Assembly (NCBI GenBank): GCA_035649275.1
Contig: DASRJW010000057.1
Coordinates: 1-29,350 of the forward strand
Direction of reading: 5' to 3'
Source of the DNA: Candidatus Krumholzibacteriia bacterium
GTDB taxonomy: Bacteria > Krumholzibacteriota > Krumholzibacteriia > G020349025
Length of the DNA: 29,350 nt
The notes under the pieces are model-generated. The model was not told where the DNA came from, did no database searches, and saw only the letters and a program-made list of their open reading frames with translations. How positions within the stretch are numbered: the stretch's first letter is position 1; the number at the start of each line of letters is the position of its first letter. Positions 14,963 through 23,738 of this stretch are shown piece after piece. Both the position numbers and the translations under genes were made by a program.

Positions 14963-17287
14963 ATGAGCCACGGATGGCGATCGACGCCGCGCTTCTGGGA
15001 TCGACTGGCCCGCATCTGCATCACCGCCGGCGGGCTGACCCTGGTGGCGGCGGTGCTGGCCATCTTGGTCTTCATCGTGCGCGAAGCTTCTCCCCTCGCG
15101 GGACGGGCCCGGGTGACGCCAGAGACGGCGCCACCCGCGCCCGCCGCGGGGGCGTTGCTGGCCGGGACCGATGACTATCGCCAGCTCGGTTTCCTGGTGC
15201 AGCCGCGAGGCACGCGCATCTTCCGTTTGCAAGACGGCGCCCTCCTGGACGAGGTGCCGGCGCCGTGTGACAGCACCGCCACCCTCACTGCCGCCACCTA
15301 CGCTCCCGCCACGGGCCTCCTCGCGCTCGGCTCCTCGGATGGTCACGCCGCCATCGCTCGCATCGAAAGCGAAGCGCGTTTTCAAGAAGGCGGCCGGACG
15401 CTGGTGGCGAAGCAGCGCTTGCTCGGCGTGGCGGTGCTCGACAGCCTAGCGCGGCCGCTCCTCCAGCTGAGTGCGGACCGCGACGCGGAGGGCGCTCTCG
15501 CCATCGCCGCCCTCGCGGGCGACACGCCCACGGCGGCGGCGCTCTGCTATGCCTTCATCGATGCCGAGGGTGAACCGCTGGTGACGGCTCGGCTCGACGC
15601 CGCTCTCGAGGGCAAGATTCCGACGTCCGTGGTCGTTTCGCTCGAGGCGGGCCTGCTCGCCGCCGGCACGCAGGACGGCACGCTCTTCTTCTGGGACCTG
15701 GGAGAGCCGGACAAGCCGGCGCTCGAGGACCATGTCAACGCCTCTGACCATCGACTCGGCGCGCTGCAGATGCTGCTCGGCGGGCAGACGCTCCTGGTGG
15801 GCGCCGACAGCGGCGAGATCAGCGTCTGGTTCCGGGTGCGCTATGCCCGGGTGCGCAACGACGGCCAGACCTCCTACCGTGTCGAAGGTGCCGACATCGC
15901 CCCGGGAGAATCGCGGCTCTTCCTCGACCACGATCTCGGCAAGCGCTTGGCACACCTCCAGGATCTGCACGTGGAGACGGCCGGCAATCCTTGGACGCGG
16001 GTGCGAAGCTTCCGCGTCCACGACGCCCCGGTGACGCAGATCGCGCCGTCGCCGCGCGTCCGCGGCTTTGCCAGCCTGGACGCGGCGGGCACCGTGGCGC
16101 TGCACCATGCCACCTCGGAGCGCACGCTGGCGGTGCTCGAGGCTGCTCTCGATCACGGCCGCAGCCTCGTGTTCGCACCCCGCGGCGACGGTCTGGTAGG
16201 GCTCGATGCCGCGGGCCGTGCCCACGTTTGGGGCGTGCACAACCCGCATCCCGAGGCCAGCATGAGCGCGCTGTTCGGCAAGGTGTGGTACGAGGGCTAT
16301 GCGGCGCCGGCCCATGTCTGGCAATCCACCGGCGGCTCCGACGATTTCGAACCGAAGCTGAGCCTCGTGCCTCTCTTCGCCGGCACGCTGAAGGGCACGC
16401 TTTACGCCATGCTCTTCTCTGTACCCCTCGCCATCCTGGGAGCTCTGTACCTCTCGCAGCTCGCCACACCGGCACTGCGCAACCTGGTGAAACCAGCGGT
16501 GGAACTGATGGCCGCGGTGCCGAGTGTCGTCGTCGGCTTCTTGGCGGCTCTGTGGTTGGCGCCGCTCCTCGAGGCGCACCTGGCGGCATGGGGCACCGCC
16601 GTGCTGTTCCTGCCCCTCGGGCTCGCTGCGGCGCTCGGAGCCTGGATGCTCCTGCCACGGACATGGCGGCTGGCGGCGCCGCTGGGAACGGAGCTCTTCT
16701 TCATGCTGCCCTTCTTGGCGGCCGCAGCGTGGCTCGGTGCCTCGCTCGGGGCCCCAGCGGAGCGCTGGCTCTTCGGCGGCGATCTGCAGCAATGGATGTA
16801 CGGCCGCTACGGCGTGCACTACGACCAGCGCAACTGCGTCGTTGTCGGCATGGCTCTCGGTGTCGCCGTCATTCCCATCATCTTCTCGATCTGCGACGAC
16901 GCCATGTCGAGCGTGCCGCCTTCGCTCACCAGCGCCGCATTCGCGCTCGGGGCGAGCCGCTGGCAGACGGCGTTGCACGTGATCCTACCGGCGGCGAGCC
17001 CGGGGATTTTCGCCGCCGTCATGCTCGGCCTCGGCCGCGCCATCGGCGAGACGATGATCGTGCTCATGGCGACGGGGAACACCCCGATCCTGGACTTCTC
17101 GCCCTTCAACGGCATGCGCACCATGTCCGCCGCGATCGCCGTCGAGATTCCCGAAGCCGCGCAGGGGGGAACGCTCTACCGCATCCTTTTCCTCACCGGC
17201 ACCTTGCTCTTCGTCTTCACCTTCTTGATCAACACCGGCGCCGATCTGATCTCCCGGCACTTGCGGAAACGTTATGCTCAGTTCTAG
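14963..17287 (+). CDS. pstC: Phosphate permease PstC with an extracytoplasmic WD40-like propeller
   Basis: This 774-residue protein is more than twice as long as E. coli PstC. The first membrane helix (about 19-42) is followed by a domain of nearly 400 residues (about 60-440) with at least five WD40-like strands: GLLALGSSDGHAAIA near 118, GLLAAGTQDGTLFFWDL near 230, TLLVGADSGEISVWF near 275, GFASLDAAGTVALHH near 367 and GLVGLDAAGRAHVWGV near 410. The ABC permease core starts near 471 (LFAGTLKGTLYAMLF). Its coupling-loop sequence is GASRWQTALHVILPAASPG, followed by GRAIGETMIVLMATGN. From topology the propeller should face the periplasm. Extended PstC proteins are known from pseudomonads and other bacteria. 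The pstA start overlaps its end by 14 bp. Confidence 0.92.
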   Translation: MSHGWRSTPRFWDRLARICITAGGLTLVAAVLAILVFIVREASPLAGRARVTPETAPPAPAAGALLAGTDDYRQLGFLVQPRGTRIFRLQDGALLDEVPAPCDSTATLTAATYAPATGLLALGSSDGHAAIARIESEARFQEGGRTLVAKQRLLGVAVLDSLARPLLQLSADRDAEGALAIAALAGDTPTAAALCYAFIDAEGEPLVTARLDAALEGKIPTSVVVSLEAGLLAAGTQDGTLFFWDLGEPDKPALEDHVNASDHRLGALQMLLGGQTLLVGADSGEISVWFRVRYARVRNDGQTSYRVEGADIAPGESRLFLDHDLGKRLAHLQDLHVETAGNPWTRVRSFRVHDAPVTQIAPSPRVRGFASLDAAGTVALHHATSERTLAVLEAALDHGRSLVFAPRGDGLVGLDAAGRAHVWGVHNPHPEASMSALFGKVWYEGYAAPAHVWQSTGGSDDFEPKLSLVPLFAGTLKGTLYAMLFSVPLAILGALYLSQLATPALRNLVKPAVELMAAVPSVVVGFLAALWLAPLLEAHLAAWGTAVLFLPLGLAAALGAWMLLPRTWRLAAPLGTELFFMLPFLAAAAWLGASLGAPAERWLFGGDLQQWMYGRYGVHYDQRNCVVVGMALGVAVIPIIFSICDDAMSSVPPSLTSAAFALGASRWQTALHVILPAASPGIFAAVMLGLGRAIGETMIVLMATGNTPILDFSPFNGMRTMSAAIAVEIPEAAQGGTLYRILFLTGTLLFVFTFLINTGADLISRHLRKRYAQF

Positions 17288-18857
17288 CACCTCGGCTCCG
17301 ACCCAAGCCGCCAGCCTGCCGCCGGCACCGCCAGCAGCGCGGCGACGACTGCTGCTGCCGCGGGCCGGGCTGCGGGGGCGCTGGGAGCGCTTCTGGCGCG
17401 AAGGCCTGCCCGCCATCTGGGCGAGCGCGGCGATGCTGCTCTGCATGGTCACGATGCTGGTCACGATCCTCGTCCTCACCCTCGTCCGCGGTCTCGGTCA
17501 ATTCTGGGCCCAGCCGCTGCTGCGTCTCGAGAGCACGAGCGGCCCTTTCCTCGGGACGGTGCAATCCACCGAGGCACCGCCCGCGGGCGTTGCCGGCGAG
17601 CGTGTGCAGCTGCGCATCGGCAACCGCGATCTCTATGGGCTCGACTTCCGCTGGTTCGAGCCAGGGGACATCCGCGCCCGCTCCTACCCCGCCGATGGCC
17701 TGGTGATCGAACGGGAGGAGAACGGCAACTTCCACGGCTTCCTACGTGCGCTGCAACTGGGGGAGCGGGTGCTGTCCGGGGAGGACGCCTGGAAGGCTCT
17801 GCCCGGAGAGGTGCGCGCGGCGCGCCGTCTGCACCGCCGGCTGCAGGATCTCGACCGTCTCGAGGGACAGGACGCCCAGCGCCTCGAGGAACGCGAACGC
17901 CTGGCCCGCGACCTCGCCAGCCGCGTGGCGCGCTTGGAAGATGCCGGAGGCAGAGAGAAGACTCTGCCGCTCGAGCAAATCGTCCGGGCCTATCGCCCCA
18001 ACGCCATGGGGGCCGCGGCGAAGAGCCGGCTGTACGTGGCGCGCTTGTGGGAATTCGTCTCGGCGCAGCCGCGGGAGTCCAACACCGAGGGTGGCATCAT
18101 GCCGGCCCTCTTCGGCACCGTGCTCATGGTGCTGTTGATGACGGTGGCGGTGGTGCCGCTCGGGGTGGTGGCGGCGCTCTACCTGCACGAGTATGCGCGG
18201 AGCGGGCCGCTGCTCCGCGCCGTGCGCCTCGCGGTCGGCAATCTGGCTGGCGTGCCCTCCATCGTCTTCGGCATGTTCGGCCTCGCCTTCTTCGTCTACG
18301 GTCTGGGCGGGAGCATCGACCGGCTCTTCTTCGCTTCGACGCTGCCCGCACCGACGTTCGGCACCGGCGGTATCCTCTGGGCCGCTCTCACCCTGGCACT
18401 GCTCACCTTGCCCGTGGTCGTGGTGGCCACGGAGGAGGGGCTGTCCGCGGTGCCGCGGGCGACGCGCGAGGCCTCGCTGGCACTCGGCGCCACACGCTGG
18501 CAGACGCTCTGGCACGTGGTCCTTCCCCAGACCGTGCCGGGGATCCTGACCGGCGTCATCCTGGCCATCAGCCGTGCCGCCGGTGAGGTGGCGCCGCTCA
18601 TGCTGACCGGGGTGGTGAAGCTGGCCCCGTCGCTGGCGCTGGACGGGTCGGCGCCGTTCGTGCATCTGGAGCGCAAGTTCATGCATCTCGGGTTTCACAT
18701 CTACGACGTGTCCATGCAGTCGCCGAACGTGGAGGCGGCCAAGCCGATGGTCTACAGCACCACCTTGCTCCTTCTGCTCCTGGTGGTGGCGCTCAACGCC
18801 AGCGCCATCATGGTGCGCACTCGCATGCGCCGGCGTTATCGTGGGGCGGTCCTATGA
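17274..18857 (+). CDS. pstA: Phosphate permease PstA with an extended extracytoplasmic segment
   Basis: This 527-residue protein is the second phosphate permease and is also much longer than E. coli PstA (296 residues). An N-terminal cytoplasmic tail of about 45 residues and a first helix (about 47-72) lead into an extracytoplasmic region of roughly 200 residues. That region has a beta-rich part and then a charged helical stretch at about 178-225, rich in Arg, Glu and Leu with heptad character. The permease core begins near 275 ([16 protein letters not shown]). It contains [15 protein letters not shown], the coupling loop [19 protein letters not shown] and [16 protein letters not shown]-terminally extended PstA proteins (DUF3333-type) are known. 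It overlaps both neighbours, so translation is tightly coupled. Confidence 0.92.
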   Translation: MLSSSTSAPTQAASLPPAPPAARRRLLLPRAGLRGRWERFWREGLPAIWASAAMLLCMVTMLVTILVLTLVRGLGQFWAQPLLRLESTSGPFLGTVQSTEAPPAGVAGERVQLRIGNRDLYGLDFRWFEPGDIRARSYPADGLVIEREENGNFHGFLRALQLGERVLSGEDAWKALPGEVRAARRLHRRLQDLDRLEGQDAQRLEERERLARDLASRVARLEDAGGREKTLPLEQIVRAYRPNAMGAAAKSRLYVARLWEFVSAQPRESNTEGGIMPALFGTVLMVLLMTVAVVPLGVVAALYLHEYARSGPLLRAVRLAVGNLAGVPSIVFGMFGLAFFVYGLGGSIDRLFFASTLPAPTFGTGGILWAALTLALLTLPVVVVATEEGLSAVPRATREASLALGATRWQTLWHVVLPQTVPGILTGVILAISRAAGEVAPLMLTGVVKLAPSLALDGSAPFVHLERKFMHLGFHIYDVSMQSPNVEAAKPMVYSTTLLLLLLVVALNASAIMVRTRMRRRYRGAVL

Positions 18858-19696
18858 GCGCCCCGGGAACCCCGCCGCGCCAGGAGGATCTGAGTCTGGA
18901 TCCCACGCTCCAGCCGTTCGCACCGCAGGCGGAGCCGCCGGAACCGCTGGCGGTTGAGACGCGGGCGCTGCGGTTCTACTATGGCGAGACCGAAGCGCTG
19001 AAGAACATCAGCATGCAGATCCCACGCAACCAGGTGACCGCCTTCATCGGTCCTTCGGGTTGCGGGAAATCGACGCTGCTGCGCTGCTTCAACCGCATGA
19101 ACGACATGATCGAGGGCTCCCGCGTCGTGGGCAAGGTGCTGGTGGACGAAGAGGACATCTACCAGACCGACGTCAAGCTGGAGGAGCTGCGCAAGAAGGT
19201 GGGGATGGTGTTCCAGAAGTCGAACCCCTTCCCCATGAGCCTGGTCGAGAACCTCACCTTCGGACCGCGCATGCGGGGCATCAAGGAGCGTTCCCGGCTG
19301 GAGGAGATCGTGGAGACCTCGCTGCGCCGCGCCGACCTCTGGCGCGAGGTGAAGGACCGGCTCAAGGAGTCGGCGCTGTCGCTCTCCGGCGGGCAGCAGC
19401 AGCGCCTCTGCATCGCCCGGGCCCTGGCCAACGAGCCCAGCATCGTGCTCATGGACGAGCCCGCCTCGGCCCTGGACCCGATCTCGACCGCCAAGATCGA
19501 GGAGACGATCTTCGAGCTCAAGCGCGATTACACCATCGTCATCGTCACTCACAACATGCAACAAGCGGCGCGCTGCTCCGATCTCACGGCGTTTTTCTAT
19601 CTCGGCGAGCTGATCGAGTGCAATCGCACCGAGCAGGTGTTCAGTCGGCCGGAGAAGAAACAAACCGAGGACTACATCACCGGCAAGTTCGGTTGA
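18854..19696 (+). CDS. pstB: Phosphate ABC transporter ATP-binding protein PstB
   Basis: This 280-residue ATPase powers phosphate import. Walker A is GPSGCGKST (66-74), the Q loop has Gln121 in [12 protein letters not shown], the signature is LSGGQQQR (177-184), Walker B ends in Asp201-Glu202 ([12 protein letters not shown]), and the switch His is His233 ([10 protein letters not shown]). MVFQK.NPFPMS and the NRMND segment after Walker A are PstB marks. The N terminus has about 32 extra Pro/Glu-rich residues before the first strand. The ATG overlaps the pstA stop as ATGA. Confidence 0.96.
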   Translation: MSAPGTPPRQEDLSLDPTLQPFAPQAEPPEPLAVETRALRFYYGETEALKNISMQIPRNQVTAFIGPSGCGKSTLLRCFNRMNDMIEGSRVVGKVLVDEEDIYQTDVKLEELRKKVGMVFQKSNPFPMSLVENLTFGPRMRGIKERSRLEEIVETSLRRADLWREVKDRLKESALSLSGGQQQRLCIARALANEPSIVLMDEPASALDPISTAKIEETIFELKRDYTIVIVTHNMQQAARCSDLTAFFYLGELIECNRTEQVFSRPEKKQTEDYITGKFG

Positions 19697-19740
19697 GCCG
19701 GCGGCGGCGTGGGACCGACGCCAAGCGAGGGCGAGGAGCG

Positions 19741-20427
19741 ATGGAGTTCGGCAAGCAAGGTTCGAAGAAACGGCATTTCGAACGGGAGCTGGACGAGCTG
19801 AAGCAGCGCATCTTGCGCATGGGCGGGATCGTGGAGGATCTCTTCCTGCGCTCGATCGAGGCGCTTTCCGAGCGCGACCGCACGCTCCTCGCCGAGGCGA
19901 ACCGCATCGAGGCGGAGATCGACGCCGAGGAAGTGCAGATCGAAGAAGATTGTCTGAAGCTGGTCGCCCTCTACCAGCCGGTGGCGGGGGACCTGCGTTT
20001 CATCGCCTCGGTGCTGAAGATCAACGCCGAGCTGGAGCGCATGGGCGACTTGGCGCTGCACATCGCCGAGCGTGCCCACGATCTGGCGGCGCACCCCGGC
20101 ATGCCCGTGCCCCCGGACCTGCGGCGCATCGCCGCCGACGTGCAACGTATGGTGCGGAGCAGTCTCGAGTCCCTGGTGCATCAGGATTCCGAGCTGGCGC
20201 TGCAGGTGCTGCAGGCGGACCACGAGGTGGACGACCTGCACCGTTTCATGTTCCAGCACGTGGCACAGGCGCTGCGGGTCAACCCGGATCTCGCCGAGCC
20301 CCTCCTGCACCTCCTCTCGGCCTCGCGGCATCTGGAGCGCATCGCCGACTCGGCGACGAACATCGCCGAGGACGTCTACTATCTGGTAGAAGGACAGATC
20401 ATCCGCCATCGCGCCGGCATGGGTTGA
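19741..20427 (+). CDS. phoU: Phosphate signalling protein PhoU
   Basis: This 228-residue all-helical protein links the Pst transporter to PhoR and shuts off signalling when phosphate is plentiful. It has the two PhoU repeats, each with its metal-binding pattern: ELERMGDLALHIAERA in the first half and HLERIADSATNIAEDVYY in the second. The N terminus FERELDELKQRILRMG is typical. The ATG at 19741 follows GGGCGAGGAGCG; the frame stays open upstream inside pstB but without a better start. The gap after pstB is 44 bp. The order pstSCAB-phoU is the classical one. Confidence 0.94.
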   Translation: MEFGKQGSKKRHFERELDELKQRILRMGGIVEDLFLRSIEALSERDRTLLAEANRIEAEIDAEEVQIEEDCLKLVALYQPVAGDLRFIASVLKINAELERMGDLALHIAERAHDLAAHPGMPVPPDLRRIAADVQRMVRSSLESLVHQDSELALQVLQADHEVDDLHRFMFQHVAQALRVNPDLAEPLLHLLSASRHLERIADSATNIAEDVYYLVEGQIIRHRAGMG

Positions 20428-20474
20428 GAACGCCGCCGGGACGCCGGCGCGCCGGGCGGTGGAAGGGTGAGGCG

Positions 20475-21503
20475 ATGCGGGCGCTGCTGCTCGGGTTCGG
20501 CAACGTGGGCCGCAAGCTGGCAGAGATCTTGACCGTCGAGCGCCCCCAACATCCGGGCCTCCACAGCCTCGACCTGGAACTCTGCGGCATCGTCACCCGT
20601 TCCCACGGCGCGCTGGTGGCGGCACCTGGCGCCGCTCTCGACTTGGCGTCGGCGCTCACGGCATACCGTACCCGCGGCGGCTTCGCGAAAGAGAACCCTC
20701 AGTACACATCCCTTCAGGCTCTCGAGGCGGTGCGGACGCTGGACTACGATGTCCTCGTCGAGCTCACCGTACTTTCCATCCGTGAGCAGGGCGAGCCGGC
20801 CCTTTCCCACCTGCGCGAGGCGCTGCGGCGCGGCCGCCACGTGGTGACCGCCAACAAGGGGCCCATCGCCTTCGCCTACCAGGAGCTCGCGGCGCTCGCC
20901 CAGGCCCAGGGCGTGCAGCTCCTGCACGAGTCCGCCGTCATGGATGGCGCCCCGCTCTTCAACCTGGTGGGGAGCTCGCTCAAGGGCTGCACGCTGCAGG
21001 CGGTCTCGGGGATTCTCAACTCGACGACGAACTTCGTGCTCCAGGCCATGGAGCACGGCGTTTCCCTCCCGGAAGCGGTGGCCACGGCGCAGGCCGAGGG
21101 CTTCGCCGAGGCCGATCCGCGTCACGACCTGGAAGGCTGGGACGCGGCAGCGAAGATCACGGTGCTGGCCAACGCCCTCATGGGCGCGATGCAGACGCCC
21201 TTCGCGGTGGAAAGAGAGGGCATCACCGCGGTCACACCGGAGCGGGTGCGGGAGGTGCTCTCGCGCGGCAAGAGGCTCAAGCTCGTCTGCCGTGCTTGGC
21301 GCGACGCTGGGCAGGTGCGCACCCGCGTGGCCCTGGAAGAGCTCCCCGCCGCGCATCCCTTCTGCACCCTGAGCGGCAACGGTTCGGTAGTACGCCTCGA
21401 GACCGACCTCATGGGTCCGATCCTCGTGGCGCAGGAGGAGCCGACACTCTCCGACACCGCTTACGGCGTCCTCAACGACCTGCTGACGCTTGCGGAGTCG
21501 TGA
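20475..21503 (+). CDS. hom: Homoserine dehydrogenase without ACT domain
   Basis: This 342-residue enzyme reduces aspartate semialdehyde to homoserine, the branch point to threonine, methionine and isoleucine. The Rossmann start is GFGNVG (7-12). TANKG (125-129) and GILNSTTNFVL (179-189) are family marks. The catalytic region AEADPRHDLEGWDAAAK (211-227) supplies Glu212, Asp223 and Lys227. It lacks the C-terminal ACT domain of the longer bacterial Hom proteins, so threonine feedback through that domain is not expected. The ATG at 20475 has GGAAGGGTGAGG upstream. The gene starts 47 bp after phoU on the same strand and may be read through from the pst operon. Its end overlaps the convergent peptidase gene by 32 bp. 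Confidence 0.92.
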   Translation: MRALLLGFGNVGRKLAEILTVERPQHPGLHSLDLELCGIVTRSHGALVAAPGAALDLASALTAYRTRGGFAKENPQYTSLQALEAVRTLDYDVLVELTVLSIREQGEPALSHLREALRRGRHVVTANKGPIAFAYQELAALAQAQGVQLLHESAVMDGAPLFNLVGSSLKGCTLQAVSGILNSTTNFVLQAMEHGVSLPEAVATAQAEGFAEADPRHDLEGWDAAAKITVLANALMGAMQTPFAVEREGITAVTPERVREVLSRGKRLKLVCRAWRDAGQVRTRVALEELPAAHPFCTLSGNGSVVRLETDLMGPILVAQEEPTLSDTAYGVLNDLLTLAES

Positions 21504-23466
21504 CCGGCTCGCGTACCTCTGCCGAAGCGCCCGGGACCGGTGTGAACGGTTCGGCGCGACCGCCGAGATACTTGGCGAGGAAAACCTCGGCCCGGCCGTA
21601 GAAGTCGAGCCGGTTCTCCTGCCGGGCGAAACCGTGGCCCTCGTCGGTGTACACCACGTACTCCACCGGCAAGCCTTTCGCTCGCATCGCCGCCACGATC
21701 TGGTCCGACTCGCGGACGTTGACCCGGGGATCGTTGAGCCCCTGGCCGACGAGGAGAGGCGAGCGGATCTTGTCGACGTGGAAGAGCGGCGACATCTTCT
21801 GGTTCAGCAGCGAATCCCGGTCCACGGCGCCCATGCGGAGCTCGAAGGTCTTGCGATCCGTGGCCCAGTAGGGCGGGATCGCGCCGAGGAGCGTCTTCAG
21901 GTTCGACGGTCCCACGATGTCCACGCCGCAGGCATAGAGCTCCGGCGTGAAGGTGAGGCCGGCGAGGGTGGCGTAACCACCATAGGAGCCGCCCATGATG
22001 GCGATGCGCTGCGGATCGGCGATGCCTTGCTTCGTGGCCCAGGCCACCGCGTCGCTCAGATCGTCCTGCATCGCGCCGCCCCATTGCAGGTTGCCGGCGC
22101 TCACGAACTTCTTGCCGAAGCCGGTCGAGGCGCGGAAGTTGACCTGCAATACGGCGTAGCCGCGGTTCGCCAGCCACTGCACCGCGGAGTTGTAGCCCCA
22201 GGTGTCGCGCCCCCAGGGTCCGCCGTGCACGTAGAGAACCATGGGCAGCTTCTCGGTGGCGCCGCCGAGAGGCTTGGTCAAGTAGCACACCAGGGGCAGG
22301 CCGTCGCGGGCCGGGATGACCACGGGCTCCATCTTCGAGAGCTTCACCTTCTCCAGCTCGGGCTGGATGACGAAGAGGAAGGTGGCTTTCTTCGCCGTCC
22401 GGTCCCAGGCGTAGAAGGCCACGGGCCCGTCGTCCAGGGTGTAGCGCACGATCCAGGTCTTGTCGGCCCGGTCCCGGCCACTGATGATGAAGTCGCCGTC
22501 GCGCACCTTCTTCAGGCCCGCGAAGTCGTCCTGCACGCTCGGGTCCAGCACCTTCCACTCGAGCCGCGTGTAGTTGCAGCCCACCGCTTGCACGACATGG
22601 CGGTCGGGCTGGACGAAGAAGGGGCCGACATCGCAGCGCCGGTCCGTGGCCAGGACCTCCACTTCCTTACCCGTGGCCAGGTCCACGCGCACGAGACGGT
22701 TGGTATCGGTGCCGAGGGAAGTTTCCACGAACAGACTCTTGCCATCGGCGCTGAAATCCACCGGTTCGAGGACGTCATCGTTGGGGGCGCTGAGCAAATC
22801 ACGCCAGGGTGAGTTCGCCGTATCGCGCACCCGGATGATGTGGCGGCCGTCGCTCTGGTTCTGCGCCAGGGCGCCGCGGACGACGAAGCCGGCATCCACC
22901 ACCCAGCTCTCCACGTCGCCGGGGTTCTCCGTGTCCAGCTTCACCTCGCCCGTGGTGAGGTCGAGGCGATGCATGTCGAAGAAGTGCTTGTCGCGCTTGT
23001 TGAGTCCGACCAGGACCTCGTTCGGATGCTCGCGCTGCATTTCGGGGTTCGTCGCCCGCACTCCCTCGAAGGGGGTGAGGTCCCGGGTGCCGCCCTTCTC
23101 CACATCGACGGCGTGCAAGTGGAAGTTCTCTTTGCCCGCCACGTCCTGCATGTAGAGGAGGTGCCGGCCGTCCTCCGCCCAGAAATGGGTGCGGATGGGG
23201 CGCTTCTCGTCCTGCGTCACCATGCGGTCGTCCTTGCCGCCGACGGTGCGAATCCAGACGTTGAGCACGCCCTTGTCCGAAGGCGCCAGGTAGGCTAGAC
23301 GCTTGCCGTCCGGCGACACCGTGGCTCCGGTCTTTACCGGATTGCCGAGGAAGAGCGCCCGGGGCACGAGAGGCGGCGGCTCGCCCAGGGTAGGGAGCGC
23401 CCCAAGGGCGGTGAGCGTGGCGGCGAGGACGGCGGCGAGAGCGAGCGAGCGGGCGACCCGGATCAT
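21472..23466 (-). CDS. Secreted S9-family (prolyl-oligopeptidase) serine peptidase
   Basis: This 664-residue protein has an N-terminal signal peptide (about 1-29), a beta-propeller of seven or so irregular blades (about 35-375, with repeated SPDGKRLAY / SADGKSLFVE / VDLATGKEVE pieces) and a C-terminal alpha/beta-hydrolase. The catalytic triad reads Ser494 in GGSYGG, Asp579 in GLNDPRV and His611 in DEGHGF. YVHGGPWGRD (412-421) forms the oxyanion region. This architecture is that of acylaminoacyl peptidase or dipeptidyl peptidase relatives in S9, which cut short peptides. The export signal suggests peptide scavenging in the periplasm. GGAGG precedes the ATG at 23466. The C-terminal 30 or so residues after the hydrolase are Pro/Ala-rich and partly encoded over the end of hom. 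Confidence 0.92.
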   Translation of the reverse strand: MIRVARSLALAAVLAATLTALGALPTLGEPPPLVPRALFLGNPVKTGATVSPDGKRLAYLAPSDKGVLNVWIRTVGGKDDRMVTQDEKRPIRTHFWAEDGRHLLYMQDVAGKENFHLHAVDVEKGGTRDLTPFEGVRATNPEMQREHPNEVLVGLNKRDKHFFDMHRLDLTTGEVKLDTENPGDVESWVVDAGFVVRGALAQNQSDGRHIIRVRDTANSPWRDLLSAPNDDVLEPVDFSADGKSLFVETSLGTDTNRLVRVDLATGKEVEVLATDRRCDVGPFFVQPDRHVVQAVGCNYTRLEWKVLDPSVQDDFAGLKKVRDGDFIISGRDRADKTWIVRYTLDDGPVAFYAWDRTAKKATFLFVIQPELEKVKLSKMEPVVIPARDGLPLVCYLTKPLGGATEKLPMVLYVHGGPWGRDTWGYNSAVQWLANRGYAVLQVNFRASTGFGKKFVSAGNLQWGGAMQDDLSDAVAWATKQGIADPQRIAIMGGSYGGYATLAGLTFTPELYACGVDIVGPSNLKTLLGAIPPYWATDRKTFELRMGAVDRDSLLNQKMSPLFHVDKIRSPLLVGQGLNDPRVNVRESDQIVAAMRAKGLPVEYVVYTDEGHGFARQENRLDFYGRAEVFLAKYLGGRAEPFTPVPGASAEVREPVTTPQASAGR

Positions 23467-23738
23467 GGTGCGTTCCTCCAGGCTGCAGGGTGGGGAGGCG
23501 CGCGGCCGGCTGCCTCCAGGCATGATGAACATGCGCCTCGGGGCGGTCGGATGGCAACCCGCAGGGCGTTGCTTTCCCGGCCCCGGAGGTCGATAATCAC
23601 CGCGGCGCCATTGTTGCGGGCGGGCAACGAAGATTCCCCTCCGGGCGCGCTTCCACCCTGCGCCCGTTCCTCGCACCTGCTTGTCCACGACGTGGGCGAT
23701 CGAATTCGGACACATCGTCATGTGTGGGGAGGCGAGCG
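23467..23738. other. Divergent intergenic region
   Basis: This 272-bp gap lies between the leftward S9 peptidase gene and the rightward secreted-protein gene and must hold promoters for both. I see no well-spaced consensus promoter. GTTGC (23613-23617) and GCAAC (23624-23628) form a short inverted repeat. No gene is evident. Confidence 0.4.
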
